The notes: generated by a model not told the origin, from the letters alone. DNA of 64,000 bases from Apricaphanius iberus (GCA_028564705.1 JAPXFQ010002128.1:558001-622000); one strand, 5' to 3'. Counted from the first letter of the stretch, positions 21,142 through 33,146 are shown. Program-made: numbers and translations.

Positions 21142-22908
21142 TAGAAAGAATAAAATGAGTGCAGACCAAAGTATGCTTGATCGGTCTGCATCCAAGTTTG
21201 GGTGAGCTTTGATCTGTATGAAGCAGAAAATCCTAACATGTCCTGTAGTGTTTAGCATTCAGCTATATTACTTTGGGCTGGGCAGACAGTTGTATAGTTA
21301 CAGCTTATGATATTATAAGTGACACAGATATGCATGCGCACTTCCAGGACTCGCTTATTGAAAAGTAGGTGCAGCGGTTTTACTCATTGTACATCATGTG
21401 ACTTCAGCAAGTAAAAGCAACATTTTCAGGAACTTCAATCCAGGAACGATTCGGATCAGATATTTAGGGGTGCTGAGCACCCAGAGAGCTGCCCAGCCAG
21501 GCAAGACACATTTGACTGTTTTGTACATTTTAACACACACAGACAACTGCAGATAATGTCAATGGGCATCCAGTCACTTAATCAGTAGCAGCTTGGTTTT
21601 TATATCAGCACATGCGTCTAACATGACTTTGAAAGTCACTGCTCAAAACTGACTGAATCTATCAAAAATCATTTAAAATAACTACAAAATCAGAACTTGC
21701 AGAGCTTAGCGCTCTGCCAAGTACCTAAATACAGTTCAGATTCCTCCATAATACCCAAAATGTTATCACCATTTATGACATTTGCTTAATATTGCATCCA
21801 ACTCCGTCAACAACTTTGAGTTATTTTGTTAACACAATTATTTTTGTTCATTCATTTTATAATGTGTTACTCCACTTTCACTTGCATTTTATTCTTATTC
21901 ATTGTATGTGTGTTGCCTTAAAATGGAAATGTCCACACCGTAGGATTAATAGTCTGTCTGTCTGTCTGTCCATTCATTCATTCAGACTCAAAAAGATAAA
22001 TGTCTGCGAAATAACAACCTCTTTGGGAGATTTATTTTAGTGATATGACATATCTGAAACATATGAAAACCTTAGAAAACTTTTTTTGAAATATTAAGAA
22101 ATTAGTTTGTCTCATCTTCTACTGCAGTTTGGTGGACTTCTCATGCCTAAACTAAAAAAAAAATGCTTGAAAGAATGCAAAAACAGCTCAATGTACAGTT
22201 TGTTTAGTAAAAACTTCAAATCTTCTTATCTTTTACTGGTTTGTTGAACATTCAGCTTTCTGCAACAGACTCCTGCTGGACCAGACGCACCTACTTGTAT
22301 GATGCGTTTAAAGAGGGCTTGGAAAAATACTGTTGCATATAAACGGAATTTAAAAATGTATATTGTTGTAATTTAAAAACAAATTACATTTCAAGCTATA
22401 ATTTATGTCTCTTTACTCCTCTATGACTTACAAACAAATAGTTAAGGTTATGCATTAAGAAGTCTAGTTCTGCCTAGATCTGGTTAATTGAAACAACTTT
22501 TTTTCATCATTTATTAAAAAATATTCCATTTGGGTTTACCAACTCTAAGCAAACCACAGATTATGGCTCACATACAATATTTTGGAAGTCAAACTAAAAC
22601 CTGAGGAAAAATAATAGAGTTTTTATATCATTTTCAATCTTAGTCTCCTTTTAGAACTATTCTAATTTTCATTTCATGAAACCGGACAGATTTATGTTAC
22701 TTTTAGGTTTGTACCTGAAAATACAACCTGCAAGGGTTGGGTTTTCCAATGGACCAAAAGGGATTGACTCTGATAAATGTGTTCACATAAGCTGCTTGTT
22801 TAAAGTTATTGGTAGTGGCAAGTCATATCAGTATGTCATATCAGAGCAGCCTGGCGGTCGATGAGCATAATATGACTCCATCATTGTTTTACTTTTTATG
22901 AAACACAG
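21142..22908. other. Intergenic AT-rich DNA
   Basis: No gene or clear mobile element. A short TCTG/TTCA tetranucleotide run is at 21953-21984. Confidence 0.4.
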
Positions 22909-22937
22909 ACACACACACACACACACACACACACACA
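22906..22937. repeat. (AC)n microsatellite
   Basis: About sixteen AC units, almost uninterrupted. Confidence 0.9.
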
Positions 22938-23665
22938 TCACTGCCTCCACACTTGACATCTTTAAAAGAAATGTTGTGATGTTGTGGACTTGTATCTCAA
23001 ATCTTGTAGCAGAATACATTATGTCTCCTCAGGCTTAAACTGAATAATGCAAAGCAGAGCCTGATATGTGTCAACCACCAATGAGAGGAGGCAGCAGCAG
23101 CACAGAAAAACAGGGAGAAAATAAGAATAAAAAAGAAATTTAGAAAGTGAGAGAGACATCAAAGGCCAAATGTTTTCTATACAACAGGGCAAGCAGGGCT
23201 TTGGCTCTGACAAGATCTTCTGTAAACAGCCTCCTCAGATCCTGCCAGCAGGAGGTTCCCCTTCAGCATGTTGCTTTGTCTATCAAAGTGCTCCCACAGC
23301 ATTGAGGGCCACTGGAGCAGTCCTTCATCACCATTCATCCCCCCCCTTTAAACTCCGCTGCTGCACCCCCAACAAAACTGAATCACAAAATAAACTGATA
23401 ATCTCCTGCAACCCCCACCGGCTTTCCCACCCAGCTCCCCTTTCCCTGCCTCCAGCTCCTCATTCTCTTTTCCCTCTCATGTGCTTCAAAGGTCTCCCTC
23501 CTGCACTTCCTCTTTTACCTTGTCTCTCCTCTTGCTACTCCCCCTTTTCTACTACACTTTAAGATTTTTTTCAGGGAAAATACGGTTTACTTAAATCATT
23601 TGTTTGCTTAAATTTGTAGAGATGCACAGAGCAGAATTTGCAGCTTCGAGCTGCTGATGCCATTG

Positions 23666-23786
23666 CATCCATCCATTATCTATTTCGATCATCCTCGTAG
23701 GGTTTCCGCGGTCTGGGGCCTATCTCCAGCAGTCATTGGGCGAGAGGCAGCGTAAACCCTGGACAGGTCGCGAGTCCATTGCAGGC
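23666..23786 (-). repeat. Tail fragment of SINE family B
   Basis: Read on the minus strand it matches the 3' body of the family-B SINEs: GGACTCGCGACCTGTCCAGG, GTTTACGCTGCCTC, ATGACTGCTGGAGATAGGC and the GGATGGATG tail. The 5' tRNA-like half is missing, as is common for old SINE tails. Confidence 0.75.
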
Positions 23787-23833
23787 TGATGCCAATATTC
23801 CGCTAATTCCTATTTCTGTTTATGAGCTCTAAA

Positions 23834-23870
23834 TAATGTTTTATGGTATGTAGTATACCATAAAACATTA
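23834..23870. repeat. Perfect 16-bp inverted repeat (5-bp loop)
   Basis: TAATGTTTTATGGTAT, loop GTAGT, then its exact complement. It stands alone in unique DNA. Confidence 0.9.
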
Positions 23871-25860
23871 AGGACCTAATTTATCAAAGGCTTGCACTTG
23901 TTAGAATGGACACAAACCTCACAACAGCACAAAAACATATAACAGGCGCAGAGAGCATTGCATCTGTTAAACCTGCAGCAAAATGTGGGTGATCAACTTA
24001 GCATTTATGCCCTTATACCCTAAATACAATAAGGGCTTTTGCAGAATGTTTTCATTTTTGTTGCTGGGGGAAAAAAGCATTTTGTAGAGCAACAAGATAG
24101 AAAAGAAAATATGTAGAAAGTTAGGAAACTGTACACCTTTCTTTTATTAAGGCACACCTCTGTTACCCTGATTTGGATCTATAGCAATCTGTTCAAAAGA
24201 AATCCAACTAATTTACTTAAATAAAATATTCCATGTTTAATTTATTGCTTATAAAGTAAAAAGAAATGAAGTATAATACAATTATTTTGTATTTTCTGTA
24301 GGAATAGAATTATGGCCCCTTAGTACTTTCAACTTTTTGCCCTGCAGTGCACATTTTTGGACAGTGCTGTGTTACAGCCTTGGTTACCCTTACATGAAAA
24401 CATCTGAGTAAACCATTAAGGCTAATTTATATTGTCATTCATTAGCTATGAACCTATGGGTACAGTTGTAGTGATATTAACATAACCTGCAACAGTTAAC
24501 TTCAGGTAGCCAGAAACCCTTTGCAATATGTGTCTAAAAGCCCAGTTAATTTTAAACATTAGGTCCTGGTGGTTTTTGTTGCCATCTTATTCTTATACTG
24601 TGTTGTGGTCATACCTGGTGTTGTTATTCTGACTAAGGCAATAGCTTGGGTTTCTCCTACTGCATGTCAACCCACTGAATGATAGCCACTACGACCCTCT
24701 CTGCACCAACTTTGTTTAAGACATAAGAGGAACTGGAATGGTTGTGGAATTTTCATTTAATCCTTGTTGTTGTTGGATGAATATCAATTCTCTGAAGGAA
24801 TTTAAATGATCAAAAAAAGTATAGCTAGCTAAACATTTTCATTTCCCAGAAAACGTTTTTTTTTTTATTAGTTTCGCCTCAGATGTTAGTGAGGGAGGGA
24901 GATAGGGTTGCCAACTTTCATAAATTAAAATAAGTGACACTTAGGCTACAGGGCGTTATTCACCACGGGCTGAACCATCCGACTCGTGGGGAGGTGTGGT
25001 GCTTAGGGGTCATCCAGAATGGTCATAAAATGCTTTATTCACAATAAACACATTAATGCATCAGTTCTGTAAGTTAGGCTACAAAAAGCTGCAATGAAAT
25101 ATATCCACATAAAAAAGGAAATAAAGTGTATACAACTTATGTTAACATGCAGTGTGATCTAACGCATACAATACTGAAAACAACATGAGGTCTGTTCGTT
25201 GAACTTCCAACAATTTACTTTGAATATTTTCTTTCTAAAGTGACTGTATGGGGATATTGCAAATAATCCCCAAACACCTTTAAACTTTTTTATCTCCTCA
25301 TTTAAATTCAAATTTAGGAGTGGGATGACAAAAAGTTAATTGAATTGGCTTACATGGCTTGTCTGAACAACAAACCACACTAAGAAATTTAATGTAATGT
25401 TCATTTGGAATTTATTGTTTTTTTTCTCTAATATAAAATTTCAACAGCCAGAAACCTATCCAAACATTTTTCATTTAAATCTATTTATTAGCATAACAAT
25501 TAATCAGTTACCATGATTTGTTCTTTAAATTGTTATTTATATTGATTGGATAATAGACTATGTCTATGCCTACTGGCTAAAAAAACAATAACAAAATCCT
25601 CCACAATGAATCCAACAAAAATAAAATTGCACATGGGCGAGACATCTTGGGAAATGCACAATAAATATAATCTATTTGGATTATTCTAGCCTACAAATAG
25701 CGTCCCTTATTAGTTCAAAACAGGAAGCCACATTTAATTGTCAAATAAGGGACCTTCCGTATTTTAACAAGGTCCTCATGTTTTTCCGTGTATTTTCGTT
25801 AATACGGATTATTAAAGCCTCTTAAAAGTTGTTTTTGGAAGAATTTTTAAAAATTTGCCC
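23871..25860. other. Intergenic DNA, part of it transposon-like
   Basis: Bases 24905-25000 (AGGGTTGCCAACTTTCATAA...AATAAGTGACACTTAGG) and 25700-25810 (GTCCCTTATT..., AAATAAGGGACC) resemble the termini and subterminal repeats of a fish DNA transposon whose coding remnants may be those at 25.87 and 26.4 kb. No complete boundaries were found. Confidence 0.4.
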
Positions 25861-25865
25861 AGTAC

Positions 25866-26037
25866 TCATTGTGTTGTGGTTGGCTGTGGAAACGGCAGTT
25901 ACCACAACACAGTGGAGAGAACAAAATGGACCAGTGCATGAATGATACCGACCCTTGTAATGAACCACCATTTATTTTATATACATTACATAAAGAAAGG
26001 AAGAATCCAAATGGACGTGCAAGGTGGATAAACAAGG
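25866..26037 (+). pseudogene. THAP-like zinc-finger remnant (transposon-derived)
   Basis: One frame reads HCVVVGCGNGSY, and after a frame change near 25930 another reads CMNDTDPCNEPPFILYTLHK and ERKNPNGRARWINKVKN. Together these resemble the THAP-like C2CH module of fish DNA transposons (HC-x4-C-x-N-x-SY, then CxxPPF and a basic R-x-RW-x-x-x-V stretch). A donor-like AAG|GTAAAA follows at 26038. The frameshift shows it is broken. A domesticated gene is unlikely. Confidence 0.5.
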
Positions 26038-26299
26038 TAAAAAATGTGTGATTAAACATGTTAATTGTTTGATATTTCTGTTGCATACTGCTGGAAGTTG
26101 ATGTGAAGGACTAATGTTTAGAGCCTCACAGCCTTAACCGGGCTTTTATTGCTTCTAACAAGTAAAAATGGCATTCAAAAATACAAATTGTAAGAGTTTA
26201 AAAGCACGATGGAAGCTAATAAGCTACATGCTAACTGCTAGCCATAGTGCGTACATTTAACAAGCAAGAAATACATGCAATGGGATGATCCAAGACATA

Positions 26300-26661
26300 C
26301 TGACTAAATGAGCTCTGGGATGAAAAGTAGCTGAGACCACTTCTGCATGACAGCATTCCCTTCTTCCCAGCCATCTAACAGTGTTTGTGGGTCAGGGATT
26401 GTCACTCCGTTGAATGTCAACAAGCCGGTATAATCAGCCTGAAATACGCCACTTTCCTCTTCTTTTGCCAAATACAATCAGTAGTTTCTGCATTGTAGCT
26501 GTACAGGCTGGTGCACATAGTTCTTTATTTTGTTTCGCAGACACAGACAGCCCTCTATGACAAATATATGTTTTAAGTTTGACTTTCCACCTTTCGAAAT
26601 AATCAATTTGGCAGCTTTCACTATCTATATGTATGTTTGCTTCTGCCTGGTTGGGGTCCAA
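26300..26661 (-). pseudogene. SAP-like transposon protein remnant
   Basis: The minus-strand frame starting at 26661 contains FERWKVKLKTYICHRGLSVS followed by AKQNKELCA, similar to SAP-like motifs (RGLxVSGxKxEL) in transposon-encoded fish proteins. After a frame change, DPQTLLDGWEEGNAVMQKW continues toward 26300. It is convergent with the THAP-like remnant. I cannot name the family with certainty, and the disrupted frame indicates a pseudogene. Confidence 0.35.
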
Positions 26662-26699
26662 AACCCCAGAAAGGGGAGTTAGGATTATTACACTTTAAC

Positions 26700-28628
26700 A
26701 TTAGTTTTTTTTTCTCCCAAAATTTGCTAACCAGGATTTACAAAGAAAGATGAACATGGAATTTTCAAAGGGATGATACAGAAACTTTGCTGTAATATGC
26801 TATGCCTTCCTGTTATCTTCTGACAGCCTAAATGAAGAGTGTTAAGGTCATCATTAACCGGTAGCACTGCAGGTGTGTAAGTGTTCTCTTTTCAAATAAA
26901 CTTTTGTATTTTTTATTTACAAACCGCCAATATGTAATTGGAGCCCTTCTAGCATAAAGTTATTTATCTACGATTACCAGCCTATTTTTTTGACCTGTGT
27001 TCAGGTGACAAGAAGAAGGAAAATCTGCACAAGGAAGCATACCATTGAGAACAAGAGAAACTCAAGTTGCTCTTCATGAGAGAACTCTAGTTCTGAGCGG
27101 CAAGTAATAGTGAGACTCATTCCTGTCTTCTCTCTGCTTTTTTTCAGTGGGCTTTAGGCTCCAGCTCTGCAAGCTCTTCCCTACTCTCATCCTCCACTGA
27201 TCAAAGCCTGTTCGCACAGATATATTTCCCCTCACAGACAATGCCTCTTCTCAAGGTGCTGTCAGGTTCCCTTCTTTGCTTTAATTTCATCTCTTAAACT
27301 TTTTTTTTAATCCCCGTACCCCCTGCCTCCCTTCTCGCTCCTTCTTTTGTGAGGGCTGTCAGCCGTGACAGTTTGTTGCCGGGAGGGACTTGTGAGAAGA
27401 GAAGGTAGGTGCACTCTTACAAAGAGCCGCCGCCTGGCTGCACCTCACTCACGCTGTCACTCAAAACAGCCTGCCTCGCACTCACGCTCGCACAGCCGTA
27501 CACATACAGTACAGGCAAGGTGACACGCCCCAACTTTCATGCGCCGACGACAACACAACGCCACTTACACTCAGATCCTCACGGTGAAACATGACAGACA
27601 CCTTGACCTTGTGTTTATTGTGTCCCATAAGGTACCAGCAAAGAAGGAAGGTTGAGGGGTGGGGAGAGTAGAATGAAGAGTTGAGAGGCTAGTTGCACTG
27701 CCTGGGTGTCTCAGATCACAGGCCTGCAGGAAACTCCAAGCGACAGAGCCGAGATGGAGCGTTGGCAGAGGCTGCGCTGACAGGGCTCTGATGACAGACA
27801 GAAGCTGACAGACGCTGACATCTTCGTGTCGCCTTCGGGAGACAAGCAGCCCTGAATGAAACCTGAGGAGTCCAGCCTGCAGACATAACTACTAGCCAGC
27901 CCTCGCAAGTTTAATCCCTTAAAGTTCGCGGAAAGACGGCTGGATGACAGAAGGGCAGGGAGTGAAGGAAGACAACAAAAGTATCATTTAATTTCTAACA
28001 GAAATGAAGACAAGAGGGTTTGCCCTAAGGGAAAAGGCTGAGCTTGTGAAACATTAATTACACCTTCCTTAAGCTCATACCCTTCACACGCATCATATCT
28101 CGCTCTCGTCTATCTATCTTCATTTCTGATAGGGCTGGCGTAGCTCCAAGCAAATGAACAGCTTCATCTGCTCCTTTGAAAGGTATAAACCTGGAGAATT
28201 GCTCTGATGTTCTCCAAAAAATGTATTTAGTTTAGTCATAATCCAGTTTGATCTTGAAAGAAGATGCTTAAAGTCAACATTTTGTTGGTTGAAGTCATTG
28301 TTAAATACTCCAGTGTTGCAAACAGCTATCGGTTTTAATATCAGCATTACAGTAGCCAAAGTTTGACCTCCTCCATTCAGACTGTTTTTGTGTTCCACTG
28401 TCGAGTCTTGAGAGGCATTTCAGAATAGAGGGACATAGACGCCCTGTTTTAGCTGTCACTCATGACCTCTACCAGTCTCTCGATGGTCATGTAGTCATAC
28501 AGTCACGAAACTTAAGAGGCTAGAACAGATCTCAGATGTGTTACCTCCAACAAAGGGGTATTTTAGTTTTTTATAAAATTATTAAATTAAATTTAAATTC
28601 TGTTAAAAAGGATATGAGCAGTTATTTC
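26700..28628. other. Intergenic DNA with a moderate-GC block
   Basis: Bases 27150-27920 are GC-richer and non-repetitive, with clustered short motifs (CACTCACGCT, TGACAGACAC, CAGACAGAAGCTGACAGACGC). Candidate conserved noncoding sequence; no reading frame worth calling. Confidence 0.4.
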
Positions 28629-29006
28629 TAGGGATACCGATACCGGTATCGGGTATATAAGGCCGATACCGTTCCTATGTACTGCAGCAGTATCGGTTCA
28701 AGTTAACCGATACCAATGAACTGATACTTAAAATGTGTAAACTCAAACTCAAACTCAATTTTCAAGTGAAAATGTTTATTTTTCACTTGAAATTTTAGTT
28801 TTGTGTTCGTTTCTATTAGTATTTTTTAATCTAATTTGTCCTTTGTTGTAACAAGGAGAGGAGAATAAAATAAAACCTGTCTTCCTATTTATTGCATTTT
28901 TTGTGTGTGGTAGAAGTATCGGTATGGGTACTCGGTATCGGCAGGTACTTAAATCCAAGTATCAGTATTGTATTGGTTTGAAAAAAGTGGTACCGTTGCA
29001 TCCCTA
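28629..29006. mobile_element. hAT-like MITE rich in GATACC/GGTATC
   Basis: Ends TAGGGATACCGATACC and ...GGTACCGTTGCATCCCTA are inverted (TAGGGATnC). Flanks GTTATTTC (28621-28628) and GTTATTAT (29007-29014) fit an old 8-bp duplication. GATACC, GTATCGG and similar motifs recur near both ends, likely transposase-binding repeats. It is 378 bp and noncoding. A terminal fragment of the same family is at 59417-59455. Confidence 0.8.
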
Positions 29007-30640
29007 GTTATTATATTACCCACGGAAGATACTGTAACTTTCTTGTTGTCGTTATTTGGTCAAAATCCAAAGAAGTTAGTCTTGGAGGCAAATGCTAACA
29101 GATAGCCCCAGAGAGCTAAAGACTGAAGTGTTGAAGTTTTCTTATTTAGAAAGAACTCTTACCTTAAACATTGTCATTGTGGTTTATGTAACCGCCATTC
29201 AGTGAACTTTAAACTGTTGTCATGTTTTCATCTGGTACTTCATTGTTTACCCAGGAAATTGAAGAAAGAATTATTTGGCAAACAAAACATATAAACTGTG
29301 GTTAAAGTACCTGTCTAATAAAAAGTTAAAAAAATGAATAAATAGAAAAAAGCTGTTTTAATGAATGCTAATTCACAATTTGTTTATTTTTCTTTTTACA
29401 CCCTAGTCTTTGCTAGGACTGAAAGTGTTAAATGTTCTGTTTTCAGTTCATATTTTTATGGCTTGCTCAATAAAGTTCCACTGTCATTTGTGTTTTTTAA
29501 AATCTACTGTTTTTTAAAATGTTTTTTAAAATAGTACTTCCTACTTGTTTTAATTATCGTCAGGTTGAAAGTAAAATAACCGCTCAGTGCAAACGGTGAC
29601 AGATTCAGAATCAAACAGAAATATTTGCATAAAACGCCAAAGTATTTTTCAAGACTGAACTTGTTTTAACTTGTTAGTACATTTAGGCTCCACACAAAAT
29701 GTTTTAACTTGTTAGTACATTTAGGCTCCACACAAAATGTCAGCTTCTTCCTCCGGGGCCATCTGATCTGAATTTATCTTCAAAAAAGATTTTCCTACTG
29801 CAAATTTTAGGCTTTTTAGTATAAGCTCCAAAATAGACCCTCACTTGAATAATTCTCAGCCTGTTTAACAAGTAAAGTTAATTCAACAAATAAAGAACAG
29901 TTTTGTAATAAATAAGAGGCAATATTTTTGCTTTCTTTCTGTGACCAATATTAGTCAATGCATTGCATTCAGTTGCAATTGGACATCTAATATATGTTTT
30001 TCACAAGTTAAAAATCATTTAAATTGTTTTTTTGTAGGTATTTTAAAATTAATTGTAAATTGAAATTAAACCGTTACATTCCTTGTACTACTCAAGAAAT
30101 AAAAGCAATACAGATTTTTACCTTCGCTTAGTCCCACAACATGTACCTATGTTCAGTTCACAAGAAGGCATCAACTTCAATGCTTTTATGATGGAGAATA
30201 TAGAATCTTCAATAACCCATTCATCTGATTGTGATACAGCTCTTATTGTGAAATAGAAATGTATGCTGATGCTTATCCAAAAAAAAAAATCTAGAAATAT
30301 CATTCATGTATGGGAAAGACTAATCTTAAACTGCTTTACACAGTCCTTGTAGAATAAGAATGTAAAAGTAAAAAAATCTGTTTCTATATGATTCAGTCCT
30401 ATGGTAGTAATGTATTTACATAGCTTATCAGCAAAGTGCATTTCAAACATGCTGCAGTTTTTGAATATTCAAAATGGTTCTGAGAGTTACTCACTCAGTA
30501 AGGTTTTTCATGCAGTTTTGAATTCTTGGACCCCTTTAAAATAACTTGGAAGACAAAGTTGGCATGTAAAAAACCTTGGAATTTGGTGGACTTAAAAGTA
30601 GGATTATATAGGGATTTTGAAATTAAGTTTAATTAACTCA
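29007..30640. other. Intergenic AT-rich DNA
   Basis: No gene seen. It contains a perfect 38-bp tandem duplication (29662-29737). Confidence 0.4.
29662..29737. repeat. 38-bp direct tandem duplication
   Basis: Two identical copies of a 38-bp unit beginning TGTTTTAACTTGTTAG and ending CCACACAAAA. No mismatches, so recent or an assembly artefact. Confidence 0.9.
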
Positions 30641-30956
30641 TTCATTTAATACAACTCAGAATTTGTTTTATAGTACTCAACTGGTTCAAATCCTACCTCA
30701 GAAACAGGATTTTCTTTGTCGATTAGCCAATTCTCATCACAAAACACAGAAATCACACGCGGGGTCCCCCAGGGCTCCATCCAGGGCTGCTCGTATTTAG
30801 CATCTACATTGTCCCATTAAGCCAAATTATAACAACCAATAATGTTATCTACCACAACTATGCTTATGACACTCAAGTTTATATCTCAATCTCACCAGGT
30901 GATGTTGAACCTGTCCATGTCCCATAATTTCCTCCGACTGAACAAAAACAAAACAG

Positions 30957-31450
30957 AAGTACTTATCTTCGGACTCAAATAGATAGATTGAATATCAGTG
31001 GACAACTTCTGTTGGAGGCTGCACGGTGGCGCAGTGGTTAGCGCTGTTGCCTTGCAGCAAGAAGGTCGTGGGTTCGTATCCCGGCCCAGGGTCTTTCTGC
31101 ATGGAGTTTGCATGTTCTCCCCGTGTATGCGTGGGTTCTCTCCGGGTACTCCGGCTTCCTCCCACAGTCCAAAAACATGCATGATAGGTGAATTGATCAC
31201 TCTAAAATTGTCCCTAGGAATGAATGTGAGTGTGAATGGTTGTCTGTCTCTCTGTGTTGGCCCTGCAACAGACTGGCGTCCTGTTCAGGTGTACCCTGCC
31301 TAACCCTGATAATTGCTGGGATAGGCTCCAGCTGCCCCGTGACCCTGAATTGGATAAGCGGTTAAGAAATGGATGGATAGTACTTATCTTCGGACTCAAA
31401 TAGATAGATTGAATATCAGTGGACAACTTCTGTTGGAGGCTGCACGGTGG
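30957..31450 (+). repeat. 421-bp tandem arrangement (LINE piece + SINE, twice)
   Basis: About 70 bases of LINE sequence plus the SINE start, beginning GTACTTATCTTCGGACTC, occur at 30959 and again at 31380 without difference. Each is followed by a family-B SINE in the same phase, but the two SINE bodies are clearly diverged. Confidence 0.8.
31016..31379 (+). repeat. SINE family B, copy 1
   Basis: The tRNA-like head GGCTGCACGGTGGCGCAGTG, with A box and then B box GGTTCGTATCC, is followed by the body GGAGTTTGCATGTTCTCCCC, CTTCCTCCCACAGTCC, GTGTGAATGGTTGTCTGTC and TGGGATAGGCTCCAGC. It ends in an AAATGGATGGAT-type tail. Nearly complete (about 364 bp) and less diverged than its neighbour. Not a functional tRNA. 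Confidence 0.85.
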
Positions 31451-31713
31451 AACAGTGGTTAGCACTGTTGCCTTGCAGCAAGAAGGTTGTTGGTTTGTAT
31501 CCTGGCCCAGGTTTTTCTGCATGGAGTTTGCATGTTTTCCCTGTGCATGCATGGGTTCCCTCTGGGTAATCTGGCTTCCTCCCACAGTGCAAAAACATGA
31601 CTGTCAGGTTAATTGGTCTCTTTAAATTGTCCTTAGGTGTGTTGGACCCCTGTGATGGACTGGCAACCTGCTCGTTGACAGGACCCATGCGACCCCTTGA
31701 AAATGGATGGCTG
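31436..31713 (+). repeat. SINE family B, copy 2 (diverged, internally deleted)
   Basis: Starts GGCTGCACGGTGGAACAGTG at exactly the same point relative to the flanking LINE sequence as copy 1. It then differs at many positions (GCACTGTTGCC, GTTTGTATCCTGG, TGGGTAATCTGG), lacks much of the middle of the tail, and ends AAATGGATGGCTGG. See the 421-bp arrangement entry. Confidence 0.8.
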
Positions 31714-31861
31714 GCTGGAACTTCAGTTGGTCCAACTAGAAACTACTAACCAGGCCAGAAAAGGTGTAATAATGTACTCAGACCTGAAACTCTAAGGTCA
31801 CATAAAGGCAATAACAAAGTCACTTAAGGAACAGTTCTAGGATTAAAGAACCAAAGACACA

Positions 31862-32281
31862 ATGAGACATAGAAAACTCAACCATGCATTTATCTCCAGC
31901 CACCTTGATTACTGTAAAAGTATATTCACAGGTCTGAATAAAGAATCAATCAGACAGCTGCAGATGATCCAGAATGCTGCTTGTATTCTCAATAAAACCA
32001 GGAAAGTAGAACCCCTCACCCCAGTTCTAAAGTCCTTACACTGGCTCCCTGTAGCTCAGAGAATAGACTTCAAAATGCTCTTAATAATCTATAAATCATT
32101 GAATGGGTTAGTACCAGAGTATATTAACGATCTGCTATCACGATACAAAACTTCTAGATCACTTAGATCTGCCAGCTTGTCCCTAGAACCAAAACCAAAC
32201 ATGGAGAAGCAGCTTTCAGTTTCTATGCTCCCCATATCTGGAACCAACTGCAAGGTGACTGCAAAATTGCAAAGACACTGA
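31862..32281 (+). pseudogene. LINE reverse transcriptase C-terminal frame
   Basis: A 139-codon open stretch of the LINE ORF2 C-terminus. The signatures SSHLDYCKSIFTGL, RQLQMIQNAACILNKTRKV, SLHWLPVAQRIDFKMLL and YKSLNGLVPEYINDLLSRY are shared with copies 1 and 3. It covers the region after the RT palm. It begins at an internal Met and is not a separate gene. Confidence 0.85.
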
Positions 32282-32644
32282 ACGCTTTTAAATCCAAAAT
32301 AAAAACCTACCTATTTAGACTTGCTTATGAGTAACTTATCCCATTATTTCTCTTACTTAATTACTATTATTTTGTTAAAATGCTGAATAGCATTGTTTTA
32401 TTGCTTTCTTTTACAGAATATATGTTTTAATTTTCACTTTTTTAATCATGTAAAGCATCTTGAATTGCCTTGTGTTGAAAGTGTGCTATACAAATAAAAT
32501 TGCCTTGCCTTATGTTTCTCAGATAAAGAAGTCATCGCAAGTAATTCTAATGTTTGCTCCGTAATATTTACTTTCTACTTACTACTAAACAAAACAACAA
32601 CAAAAATACAGACAAATTTAACCAGTTCTACTCTACTGCTACAC

Positions 32645-33146
32645 GTCAGAAATAGGGGTACAGAATAACTATATTACTGTGGCCCAAGGTACAAAAAAGA
32701 AATTTACAGTCTAAGGACAAATATTGGACCTCAGGGTAACTATCTGTACCTTTTCCATTTTCTGAATGGTACACATATGTTCCCCAGTGCTAAAAAGTAG
32801 ATTTTTGTACCACTTCTTGGATAGGGTACAATTTCTGGTGATTATCTTTTTTACTTACAATACATCCATTAGCAAAGCTAGATTTATGAACATGGACTTC
32901 ATAGTTTTACTGTTAACACATTTTTAAATGTTATTTGTACATCCTTTTTTTAATCAAACAAATACATAAATAGGCCACTATTGGCTACATTGTGGTCAGG
33001 TGATATGTCAGTAAAGTCAAAAATGACTGGCTGTCAAGGTAGCACTGATAAAAGGAAAAGACTACAGGTACCAACAGTAAAGGGTACACCCCAGTGACTA
33101 GACATTGTATCAGTAAAAGTACTATTCTGTACTTTAATTTCTGAGT
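32645..33146. mobile_element. GTAC-rich nonautonomous DNA element (MITE)
   Basis: Inverted ends: left TCAGAAATAGGGGTACAGAA, right reversed CTCAGAAATTAAAGTACAGA. Subterminal GGTAC/GTACC motifs recur (AAGGTACA, TGTACCTTTTCC, GGTACACAT, GGTACAATT, GGTACACC). No coding frame. Target duplication not clear. A member of the fish MITEs with AATAAAGGTACA-type ends. Confidence 0.6.

Larger units (their letters stand above)
30640..32515 (+). mobile_element. CR1/L2-type LINE, copy 2, interrupted by SINEs
   Basis: The plus strand encodes decayed non-LTR reverse transcriptase. Motifs in order: FKSYLRNRIFF, RGVPQGSIQGC (about 30757-30790), HNYAYDTQVYIS (catalytic box altered from YADD to YAYD), FLRLNKNKTEVLIFG. 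Then come the SINE insertions, then LVQLETTNQAR. The C-terminal frame 31862-32281 reads LDYCKSIFTGLNKESIRQLQ, LHWLPVAQRIDFK and YKSLNGLVPEYINDLLSRY. The 3' UTR ends GTGTGCTATACAAATAAAAT followed by TGCCTTGCC at 32485-32511, the same tail seen in reverse at 35.4 kb. The changed catalytic residue and frame breaks make it inactive. Confidence 0.85.
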
